From contig PSRM01000028.1 in assembly GCA_003176045.1 (NCBI GenBank), positions 1-39,412 of the forward strand: 39,412 nucleotides of DNA, given 5' to 3'. How positions within the stretch are numbered: position 1 is the first letter of the stretch; every line of letters begins with the position of its first letter. The DNA comes from Verrucomicrobiota bacterium (lineage in GTDB: Bacteria > Verrucomicrobiota > Verrucomicrobiia > Limisphaerales > UBA8199). The notes under the pieces are model-generated. The model saw only the letters and a list, made by a program, of their open reading frames with translations, did not search any database and was not told where the DNA came from. The translations under genes and the position numbers were made by a program. This document shows positions 17,502-24,331 of this stretch, piece after piece.

Positions 17502-17846
17502 CGGCGCTTAGTGTGAAATCCCGCGACGTAAAGCGCAATAAGATGCTCGAAGCTATTCTTGGGACGACGTAAGAATTCGCCGGACCTTGCCGCGCATCGC
17601 CCCCTCCGGAACGTGCCTTTGCAGGACAACCGGCCGACAATTCTCCCTCCCCCTTCGGAAGGGGAGAGGGCCGGGGTGAGGGGGCTTTGCAAGAAGAACC
17701 GCTCCCGAGAAGGAGCCTCCGTTCGAACTAAAGAAAAGCGCCAGAGGACTGGCGCACTCCAAGACGCTGGCGCGACGTCGCACGCCCCTTTCACGTTTCA
17801 CGTTTTACGAAACACGCAACACGCAATACGCAATACGCAACACATT
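17502..17846. repeat. 345-bp gene-free spacer built of dispersed repeats
   Basis: 17640-17685 is the CT-rich dyad CCTCCCCCTTCGGAAGG with flanking GGGAGAGGGCCGGGGTGAGG; 17738-17775 carries the CGCCAGAGGACTGGCGCAC dyad with the GCGCACTCCAAG motif also present near 28930-29130; 17795-17850 has CGTTTCACGTTT and ACACGCAATACGCA short repeats. Open frames here come from the repeats. Confidence 0.7.
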
Positions 17847-18440
17847 TCACTTCCAGGCGTAATAAACCAGCGCCGGCGGTATGTTGAGCAGGACCGGAAC
17901 GGTACGCAGGCGCCAAAACTTAGCTTTAATTTTCTCGCGATCCACCAGCGCATACTGAAATTGGATGTACATCCCGCGTTTGCGTAGCGCGCCGTGAATG
18001 GTGTCAATCAGCTCGAAAGTATCGGGGCGCGTAAGGTTGGCAAGGGGGATTCCAGAAATGATAAAGTCGGCCGGCGGAACACCGCGCCGGATGCGGTCGT
18101 TGAGCAGGTTCTGCGCGGAATCGGAGATGACTTCGACCCGATGCTCCAGGCCGGCGGCCGCCAGGTTGGTGCGGGTGCGGCGGGCCAGGGCGGGATTGAT
18201 CTCACAGGCAACGATGCGGGCGTTCGGGCATTTGGCAGCCAACCGGACCGTGAGCGTGCCGTTGCCCGGGCCAAGCTCGATGATTTCGCCGGAGTAATTC
18301 TGCGGCACTGGCCTGATCATCCGGGCTACCAGCGCGCGCCCGCTGGGAACAACCGAACCGGTTTGTTTATGGTTCAACAGGTAGGCCCACAAAAATTGCA
18401 AGCCTCCGATTGGCCTCGGCACTGCTGTTTTTCCATTCAT
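17847..18440 (-). CDS. PmtA-like SAM-dependent phospholipid N-methyltransferase
   Basis: This 197-aa protein has the layout of the PmtA/rRNA-dimethylase-like class I methyltransferases. The N-terminal part FLWAYLLNHKQTGSVVPSGRALVARM matches the family pattern of Thr-Gly-x-x-x-Pro-Ser before motif I. The SAM-binding motif is IIELGPGNGTLTVRL at about 53-67, then acidic motif IVACEINPALA at about 76-86. Motif IV is ADFIISGIPLANL, and the C-terminal part ends with YIQFQYALVD and LLNIPPALVYYAWK, typical of PmtA proteins. Expected reaction: methylation of phosphatidylethanolamine toward phosphatidylcholine or a related lipid at the inner membrane. It lies upstream of the lipid glycosyltransferase on the same strand, which fits a lipid role, but 345 bp of repeats separate them. 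Confidence 0.75.
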   Translation of the reverse strand: MNGKTAVPRPIGGLQFLWAYLLNHKQTGSVVPSGRALVARMIRPVPQNYSGEIIELGPGNGTLTVRLAAKCPNARIVACEINPALARRTRTNLAAAGLEHRVEVISDSAQNLLNDRIRRGVPPADFIISGIPLANLTRPDTFELIDTIHGALRKRGMYIQFQYALVDREKIKAKFWRLRTVPVLLNIPPALVYYAWK

Positions 18441-18676
18441 AGCGATTTCTGGGCTTTATTTTGACCGATCAGAAGTTGAGCAAAGTGATTCAAAAGCGTC
18501 GAACTCAGGCCAGCAAATCGCAAACACCAAACACCAAACACCAAACACCAAACAAGCTCCAAACATCAAATCTCAACAGGAAACACCGCACACAGTTGGT
18601 GTTTGGGATTTGGTGTTTCTCTGGTTTTTGGTTTTTGGTTTTTGGTGTTTGCATCATCCTAATGGGTTCGCGTGCT
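18441..18676. repeat. AAACACC / GGTTTTT tandem repeats forming an imperfect dyad
   Basis: Four perfect AAACACC units (18522-18553) are mirrored by GGTGTTT/GGTTTTT units (18597-18652) in the opposite sense, so the transcript could fold back. It lies downstream of the small exported protein on the minus strand and may act as its 3' end. Confidence 0.8.
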
Positions 18677-19240
18677 TCAATTCTTCACCTCCGCTCCTAT
18701 CGCTCTCACATCATCCGCGACCTTGACGGCGTTCTTCCTTGCCGCGCCGTTTTCCTGAAAAATGGCCTGCACATCGGCGAAAATGGCGTCCCACTTTGCC
18801 TGAGGATATTTTGTGGGGTTAAGGACCGCCTCGAGGTCGCGCAGCAATCGGCTGGAGTCGGATAGAGGCTTTTCACTATAGGCGGCGCAAAGGCTTTCGG
18901 CCAGTTTTGCAGCAGAAGCCTGGGAAGGTTTGGCGGTACCGCTGGCCAGGGCAATAATGTCCGCCGTGATTTTCTGTTTTTGCTGAGCTGTGACTTGAGA
19001 GCCCGCCTGAATTGCCGCTAGGTCGGATTTCAGCCGGCCGAGGGCAGGATTCGGTTGGGGAGTGGCTGCCGGCTTGGTTGCCGGCGTTGCGGGGGTGGGC
19101 TCCACGGGCGCAGCGGCACCCTGGCGCACGTTATTCTGGTTGCTCAGCTCTCTGGCGCGCTGCTTGATAATGTAATCCTGTCCCCAAGCTTTGGTAGCAA
19201 GGCAGAGAGAAACCACAATAAGGGCCAATGTTAACTTCAT
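18677..19240 (-). CDS. small exported alpha-helical protein of unknown function
   Basis: The start at 19240 gives 187 aa with a clean signal peptide (MKLTLALIVVSLCLATKAWG, cleavage before QDY); the frame opens further upstream from a GTG at 19513, but that would overlap the PafA-like gene by over 200 bases. A GGAG lies about 10 bases before the ATG. After an Ala/Pro/Thr-rich linker at about 45-65, the rest is predicted helical (LGRLKSDLAAIQAGSQVTAQQKQKITADIIAL, then LLRDLEAVLN and DAIFADVQAIFQENG). I do not recognise the family. It follows the PafA-like gene by 64 bases on the same strand, so it could share its transcript, but as an exported protein it is probably unrelated to the conjugation locus. 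Confidence 0.75.
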   Translation of the reverse strand: MKLTLALIVVSLCLATKAWGQDYIIKQRARELSNQNNVRQGAAAPVEPTPATPATKPAATPQPNPALGRLKSDLAAIQAGSQVTAQQKQKITADIIALASGTAKPSQASAAKLAESLCAAYSEKPLSDSSRLLRDLEAVLNPTKYPQAKWDAIFADVQAIFQENGAARKNAVKVADDVRAIGAEVKN

Positions 19241-19304
19241 CACGAACAACTCCGATCTGACTGGTATAGTGCAATTTCCGAGGGGGGTTGTCAACAGCCG
19301 AGAC

Positions 19305-21737
19305 TCACACCCACCAAAACGCATCCGTTCCCCCATTCGGATCCGTCGCTCCGGTAGTCCACGCATCCCAGTGGTCCAGAATCTTGCCGAGCATCTTGCA
19401 CTGCGAAAGGGCAGGGCGGAGGCCGCGCAGTTCGTGGAGGCGGACGTTGAGGGGCGCGGCCAGAGAGCTGTTCCGCAGGAGTCGGGCTTCCAGCACGAGT
19501 GACCGGGCTTCACCTATGATATTTCGCTGGCGCAATTGAATTGACTTGGCCTGTTTCAGCGCATCGAGCGCCCGGGCGGGATCAGTTTCGAGCTTGGCGC
19601 GATACGTGAGCACGAAATCGGAGCGGTCGCCATCCAATTGATGGGATACCTGGATGTCCTCGGCTTCCCGGAGCGCTGCCATCGCGTCAGCGCGGTGATT
19701 GAGGGCGCGGCAGGCATCGGCATAATCGGCCAGGGCGCGGGCGATGGCGCCGGGATTGGAGGACCCGCGCCGCGCAGGCAGGCAGGCATCCTGCAACCGC
19801 TGGAGGGCCTTCTCGGGCCGGCCCGTGCGCAAACATGAGTAACCCCAATGATCCAGAAAAGGCAATGCTGCGCCGTCCGATGGATCGGGCTCGGCTGCCA
19901 GGAGCTGGCGTCCGCGCGCGATCCATTCCGCGATGGCGGGAGGCGGCATTAGGCCCTGGTACCGATAGCAGCAAACGTAGCAATTGATCAGCGACAAGTT
20001 CTGTGGCTCGCACAGTGCCATTTGATCCAGCGCGATTCGGCCATCGAGAAAGCCTCGGCGGCTTTGGATCCAGGCGCGCAGGCGTAGAAGATCTTCATGA
20101 TATTGCAGTTCGGCCGCGTTTGGGAGGCTGCTGAGCATTTCGAGCAAATCGGCGGCAGCTTCATGATCGCCTCGCTCATGGTAGGCCCGGACCTGGCCGA
20201 GCATCCGGTGCACGTACGGCTCCATCGAGATGTCCGCGTCGAAGAAACCCGCAGGCGGGGAGCGCCATTTTTCCTCGGCGGCAAACGGATCGGACAAATC
20301 GAGCATGAGCCGTTTCTCGTGATCGAAAACCTGTTGCCAGCCGCAAGCGTAGCGGTGGCCGGTTCCGGCAAATCGCTGGACGCACCGCCCGCGCAACCGG
20401 GCCCGGCCAATGTCGGGCGGGTTGGCCAAGGCATGTTCGATATTGTTCACGCCGGGGAAACGGCTATCGGCGATCAGGCCCGCGCGATCGAGTGTTGAAA
20501 AAATTCCAGCGCCGCCGAGTTGGCCGAAACGGGTGTCTATCTCGCAGAGTTCCTGGTAGAGTTTAGAAAGGGCAGGGGAGGAGACAGCGGGGCGAGTGCC
20601 TGGAGCAGATTTGAGCGCCGCGATAATTTCGGGGCCGCTGTGGCTCGGAGAGCCGCGCTCCACAGCGCCATTGGCGTGATGCCAACAGTCGGGGGTGAGG
20701 CGATGATGTTCGGTGCGCTGCAAAAACAAGGCGAACTTCATCGCCCAGTCGAGCGTGCTGGCGACGGATGCGGGCGCGCCGTTTTCCAATTGGTCGAGCA
20801 TCCTGCGCCATTCGGCGCAAACTTCCCGCCTCCAGGGCGGCATAAAAGGATCGTCCAGATGCGCCTCGGCTGCCTCCAGGTAACGGCGCTGGATCTGGAG
20901 TGCACTCATGAGCTCGCCATTGGCCAAGGGCGCGCGGACCTGGCAGGTTGGATCAAACGCAAAGAGGCGCATGGCGGCCAAAGCATCGTGCAGGCGCATC
21001 CCGTATCCCGGGCGCAGACCGGCTTCAATCATGGCCACAATGATCGCGGTCGTGCCCATCGTCAGCCAAAGAGCCTTTTCGGAGCAAAGGCTTTCTCCGC
21101 AGATGATGTGGAGCCGATGGTAACCGTCCTTGGCCAGTGCTTCGTCTTTGGTGTGAAAGATCCCGCGATTGTTGGTACTGCTTTCTGAAATCTCGTGCTC
21201 CAGAAACGCCACGCGCGGCGACAGTGTAAAACTCAGCCGGCCATCGGGTCCAAGATCCAAACCGCCCGCCCCCGAGTAGATGATCCGGCTGACCAGGTGC
21301 GGAATGATTTGAGACGGCAGCCGTTCCGGGCTGGTGCGGTGCATGAATGAGGTGTGGCAACCCCAGGTCGAAGCGGTGCCGCTATGATCTACGTTGGTTT
21401 TGAATAAGAGGACCTCCGCAAGGCTGGGATCAGTGCGCACCATCTCCGCGCCGATCCTCGCCAACATCCTTTCCCCCGCCTGCATGTACCGAACGACGTC
21501 CCAGGGATTGGCGCACTCGGGCGTGGTCATTTCCGGATGCGAACAATCCACGTACAGGCGCGCCCCGTTTTCTAAAAAAATCCCGGCCCCTTCCATACAC
21601 GGCAAGTGCGGCAATTGAGCGCAGGCGATTTTCAGGAATCGGTCCGGCCAATTGCCGTCGCGAGTCGAGCGCCGCCCCTCGCGGTAACGCGGCGCGCAAC
21701 CGTATTCGATTTCCATTCCGAAAAGCCGCTCGGCCAT
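19305..21737 (-). CDS. pafA: PafA-like Pup ligase with C-terminal TPR-like extension
   Basis: PafA joins the C-terminal Glu of Pup to substrate lysines using ATP. From the ATG at 21737 (810 aa) the protein begins MAERLFGMEIEYG, with Glu9 and Glu11 in the nucleotide/Mg-binding strand, and has the catalytic-type Asp64 in RLYVDCSHPE; as I recall, Glu9 and Asp64 are also the numbers in M. tuberculosis PafA. The segment FKTNVDHSGTASTWGCH matches the family's NNTDxxGxSYGCHENY region, the Gly-Cys-His favouring PafA over Dop. TKDEALAKDGYHRLHIICGES continues the family pattern. PafA is about 450 aa; here residues ~500-810 are an added helical region with repeated Tyr/Ala/Leu spacing (AYHERGDHEAAADLLEM, HWGYSCLRTGRPEKALQRL, ALADYADACRALNHRADAM) that looks like TPRs. 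It follows the Pup-like gene. The start directly follows a TTTGAAC repeat and has no Shine-Dalgarno. Confidence 0.85.
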   Translation of the reverse strand: MAERLFGMEIEYGCAPRYREGRRSTRDGNWPDRFLKIACAQLPHLPCMEGAGIFLENGARLYVDCSHPEMTTPECANPWDVVRYMQAGERMLARIGAEMVRTDPSLAEVLLFKTNVDHSGTASTWGCHTSFMHRTSPERLPSQIIPHLVSRIIYSGAGGLDLGPDGRLSFTLSPRVAFLEHEISESSTNNRGIFHTKDEALAKDGYHRLHIICGESLCSEKALWLTMGTTAIIVAMIEAGLRPGYGMRLHDALAAMRLFAFDPTCQVRAPLANGELMSALQIQRRYLEAAEAHLDDPFMPPWRREVCAEWRRMLDQLENGAPASVASTLDWAMKFALFLQRTEHHRLTPDCWHHANGAVERGSPSHSGPEIIAALKSAPGTRPAVSSPALSKLYQELCEIDTRFGQLGGAGIFSTLDRAGLIADSRFPGVNNIEHALANPPDIGRARLRGRCVQRFAGTGHRYACGWQQVFDHEKRLMLDLSDPFAAEEKWRSPPAGFFDADISMEPYVHRMLGQVRAYHERGDHEAAADLLEMLSSLPNAAELQYHEDLLRLRAWIQSRRGFLDGRIALDQMALCEPQNLSLINCYVCCYRYQGLMPPPAIAEWIARGRQLLAAEPDPSDGAALPFLDHWGYSCLRTGRPEKALQRLQDACLPARRGSSNPGAIARALADYADACRALNHRADAMAALREAEDIQVSHQLDGDRSDFVLTYRAKLETDPARALDALKQAKSIQLRQRNIIGEARSLVLEARLLRNSSLAAPLNVRLHELRGLRPALSQCKMLGKILDHWDAWTTGATDPNGGTDAFWWV

Positions 21738-21830
21738 GTTCAAAGTTCAAAGTTCAAAGTCCAAAGTTCAAAGTCCGAAGTCCGTGGTCCACAGTCCACA
21801 GCCTCGTAGCAGCCGAGGTAACGAGGCTCT
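21738..21830. repeat. GTTCAAA 7-nt repeats, GTCCGTGGTCCACAG units and one GTAGCAGCCGAGG element
   Basis: Five GTTCAAA/GTCCAAA units directly abut the PafA-like ATG, followed (away from the gene) by GTCCGTG/GTCCACA units and, at 21806-21830, a copy of the element that forms the dyad at 11398-11484. This whole stretch is the leader of the ligase gene. Confidence 0.85.
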
Positions 21831-21875
21831 GTTCTTTCTGTCCTCTGACCTCTTCTCCCCCACTCGCCGACCAAG

Positions 21876-22079
21876 CTACTGCGCCGGCGGCTGTTTCACC
21901 GACTGATTAAAGGACTGGCTGTCCATCGAGAGGGCGCTGACGAGCATGCTCTCACTGAATTGAAGCATGCCCGCGGCCTGCTGGCGGATGGCGTTCAAGT
22001 TTGCGCCAGTCGGACCGCCAGCGGAGCCGGGTGATTGGCTGGGTTGATTTTCGGGTCTCGGACGTTCGTGTTGATCCAT
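21876..22079 (-). CDS. Pup/UBact-like protein modifier candidate, 67 aa, C-terminal Gln
   Basis: The ATG at 22079 gives 67 aa. The frame is open upstream to 22271, but that part is the translated hairpin repeat. The N-terminal ~25 residues are Pro/Gln/Asn/Gly rich and presumably disordered (MDQHERPRPENQPSQSPG); residues ~27-61 could form a helix (NLNAIRQQAAGMLQFSESML). It ends SFNQSVKQPPAQ, with its only lysine at position 62, five residues before the end. Pup is about 64 aa, disordered, has a helical C-half and ends Lys-Gly-Gly-Gln or -Glu; the Gln form is deamidated by Dop before ligation. This protein has the size, composition, C-terminal Gln and, above all, the position between Dop-like and PafA-like genes expected of Pup or of UBact, the relative described in Gram-negative phyla. 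It lacks the Gly-Gly. Identity is inferred chiefly from context. Confidence 0.7.
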   Translation of the reverse strand: MDQHERPRPENQPSQSPGSAGGPTGANLNAIRQQAAGMLQFSESMLVSALSMDSQSFNQSVKQPPAQ

Positions 22080-22196
22080 AATGCTCTTTAATTTTGGGGT
22101 TGAGTGTGATTTCGTTAGGTTCGTTTTAGGTTGAAATTGGATGGGAAATCCAAGACAGGAAGATTTAAGACAGGAAAATGCAAATTGGAATTGAAA

Positions 22197-22258
22197 GCAG
22201 GAAAATTTTGCGGCAGGAAGATTTTGAATTCCATTTTCCTGCCGCAAAATTTTCCTGC
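22197..22258. repeat. perfect 23-bp hairpin in the leader of the Pup-like gene
   Basis: Arms 22197-22219 and 22236-22258 are perfectly complementary (core GCAGGAAAATTTTGCGG) around a 16-base loop. Additional GACAGGAA units lie at 22153-22180. A near copy (22/24 in its own arms) is at 24139-24202, and a half-copy at 34571-34640. It lies in the ~214-base gap between the Dop-like stop and the Pup-like start. Confidence 0.9.
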
Positions 22259-22293
22259 ATTTCTTTTTCATTTTTTGTCTTCAATATTTGTCT

Positions 22294-23964
22294 TCATACT
22301 TGTCTATGCGTGGTTGATGGCTCCGCCTTAACGGCGATGGGAGATTGCACCGGGCTCGCATCCGCGCCAAGATTTACGAGCACCTCTTCCAGAGTGGCCC
22401 CCCCTTGAAATGCGCTTTCGCAGGCGGTCTTGGTGAATCCGAGCGGGTCCGTCAGTTTGATGGTTTTGTCGCGCGTCCAGTAACCGTCTCGCTCCACTGA
22501 AAACGTCATCGAGTCCCAATCCACGCGCTCGACCTGCCGCGGCTCGGCCAAACGCAGCAACATGCCGCGCGTCCAGGCGCGGGTGTTCTCAGGAGGCTCG
22601 GTACAAAAGCGCTCTACTTGCTCATCCGTAACTAGCTTGTCCACCTGCCCGTTTTTCTCCAAAGCCCAGAATAGTCCGTTCTCGTCGAGACTGGCATACA
22701 GAAAATCCAAATGTTTCAATTCTGGTGACGACCAGTCGAGGCCGGCGCGGTGCTCGCGCGCTCTCTCCAGGAGCTGGAGTTTGAGCACCCAATCCAGGCG
22801 GCGAGCCAGCATCGCGAAATCGCGCTGGCGCAATTTGTGGAGCGTGTCCGACCAAAGCTCCAGGATGAGTGGCGCTTCGGGCACGACACCGTCGCAGCCG
22901 CCAGCAGCTACAAACCGGTGGGCTTCTTCGTAGAGCAACAACTGCAACTCGACGGCGGTAAGGCTGCGCCCCGAGGTCAACCGGGCGCGGCTGCGGAGAG
23001 TTGGGTCGTGGCTCCAGAGGCAAAGGGCCTCGACAGGGTCGTCGAGCAGAAGATGCGTACGAACTCGCCCGGCCTCGATCATGGCCAGAATGATTTGCAT
23101 CACGCCGATCTTCAAGAAACTAGCGGTGTCGCAGAGGGTATGATCGTAGAAAATGACGTGTAAGCGCGCTTTGCTGGTGGAATCCGCGCTCCGATCGTAC
23201 CAGGAACCGCACAGCGCCTCGTCGCGGCTATTGACCAAAGGCCGGGTGAAGGTGGTTTGCGAGCCCATCAACATGTCCATGAAATCCGCTCGCTGCGAAA
23301 TTTGATAATCAACCGATGGCCGGTTGTTTTCGGAGCCCACTTTCCCCTGCCCGGTGAAAATGATGCTGGAGGCCTGGTAGGCGGCCAGGAAAAGCAAATG
23401 ATGCAAGCGTCGCTCGAACAGATCAGTCCAGGCGCTGCGGGTGACCAGGAAGTTGATGTGGCTGCCGTAGGAATGGCCCTGGCCGTCGGAGTTGTTCGCC
23501 AGCACCACGATCCGTTTTCCTTCAGGCAATCGGGCGTTGGCCATTTTCATAGCCGCCCGGGCCAGGAGCAGCATGGCGCGAGAGGCCGCCACGTGGTCCT
23601 TCGCGCTCAGCACTTCAGCAATACACAGTTCGAGGTGCGAGAGATCAATATATGCGCAGCCGCCATTCCACAGGAATTTTCGCGCCCAGTCCTGGGCGTT
23701 GTAAGTCGAGCCCGACTTGCTCAACAAGCACTCTTCTGAGAGAGCCTCTGTGGTGGTGTAACCGTTCTCCAGCGCCTGGCGCCGCGCCACACACGCCCGG
23801 CAATAACATAACGAAAGGCTCTTCCGGGCCAACGGAAGCCCGTCGAATTCGCGCAGGAGCAGATGTGACGCAAGCGCGGCCGTTCCGGACGGCATCTCGA
23901 GCCCGAGAATGAAGTTGGCCAATTCGAAGTCACCCCCGCAGAGTTTAGGCAAACGAGTTTTCAT
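22294..23964 (-). CDS. dop: Dop-like Pup deamidase/depupylase
   Basis: Dop converts the C-terminal Gln of Pup to Glu and removes Pup from substrates. This 556-aa protein shares the PafA/Dop carboxylate-amine ligase fold. ILGLEMPSG (Glu23) replaces the family's GIETEYG, with the second Glu lost. NGGCAYIDLSHLE carries the invariant Asp (Asp107). The Glu-to-Asp spacing is 84 residues, close to Dop with its extra loop, while the neighbouring PafA-like protein has 55. NNSDGQGHSYGSHINFL has the Gly-Ser-His form of Dop. YQISQRADFM, TRPLVNSRDEA, RLHVIFYDHTLC and LKIGVMQIILAMIEAG follow the family pattern, and VDWDSMTFS with KLTDPLGFTK forms the C-terminal domain. Two Cys pairs in the loop (CYCRAC) are unusual. 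It lies 367 bases after the ATPase gene and 214 before the Pup-like gene. The role split between the two paralogs is inference. Confidence 0.85.
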   Translation of the reverse strand: MKTRLPKLCGGDFELANFILGLEMPSGTAALASHLLLREFDGLPLARKSLSLCYCRACVARRQALENGYTTTEALSEECLLSKSGSTYNAQDWARKFLWNGGCAYIDLSHLELCIAEVLSAKDHVAASRAMLLLARAAMKMANARLPEGKRIVVLANNSDGQGHSYGSHINFLVTRSAWTDLFERRLHHLLFLAAYQASSIIFTGQGKVGSENNRPSVDYQISQRADFMDMLMGSQTTFTRPLVNSRDEALCGSWYDRSADSTSKARLHVIFYDHTLCDTASFLKIGVMQIILAMIEAGRVRTHLLLDDPVEALCLWSHDPTLRSRARLTSGRSLTAVELQLLLYEEAHRFVAAGGCDGVVPEAPLILELWSDTLHKLRQRDFAMLARRLDWVLKLQLLERAREHRAGLDWSSPELKHLDFLYASLDENGLFWALEKNGQVDKLVTDEQVERFCTEPPENTRAWTRGMLLRLAEPRQVERVDWDSMTFSVERDGYWTRDKTIKLTDPLGFTKTACESAFQGGATLEEVLVNLGADASPVQSPIAVKAEPSTTHRQV

Positions 23965-24331
23965 TTAGTCCAATTTTTTAACCACGGATGCACACAGATG
24001 AACACGGATCCGGTGAAGCCGGACCCGGAGCAATGTCCGATCGCCGGAGCGGCAAATTTCTTCCTAAAAACGCGCGAATTCTCATAGTTCTGTACGGATG
24101 AAGACAGGAAAATTGAAGACAAGAAAATGAGAAAGAAAGGCAGGAAAATTTTGCGGCAGGAATATGGAATTTAAAATCTTCTTGCCGCATAATTTTCCTG
24201 CCTTCAATTCCGTGTGCATTTTCCTGTCTTAAATTTTCCTGTCTTGGATTTCTCATCCGTGTCTATTCCGTGTTCATCCGTGGTTAAGTTCATCCGTGGT
24301 TAAAGATTTCAGATGTCGTTGGTCACATTGG
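23965..24331. repeat. nested inverted repeat filling the gap between ATPase and Dop-like genes
   Basis: The outer arms are the dispersed AACCACGGATGCACACAGAT / CATCCGTGGTTAA element (23976-24008 against 24253-24304). The inner arms 24139-24162 and 24179-24202 match at 22 of 24 positions and belong to the same family as the hairpin at 22197-22258. GAAGACAGGAAAATT units lie between. No gene is visible; open frames here are made of the repeats. Confidence 0.8.

Noticed and set aside
17553-17801. 82-aa minus-strand gene
   Set aside because: It consists of the CT-rich dyad and other dispersed repeats.
18461-18865. 134-aa plus-strand gene
   Set aside because: Its first half is AAACACC repeats and its second half is antisense to the exported helical protein.
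22080-22271. 64-residue N-terminal extension of the Pup-like protein
   Set aside because: It is the translation of the perfect 23-bp hairpin and its GACAGGAA flanks, with a Cys/Phe-rich composition unlike the rest; the ATG at 22079 is a better start.
23978-24256. 92-aa minus-strand gene between the ATPase and Dop-like genes
   Set aside because: It is made entirely of the nested inverted repeats.
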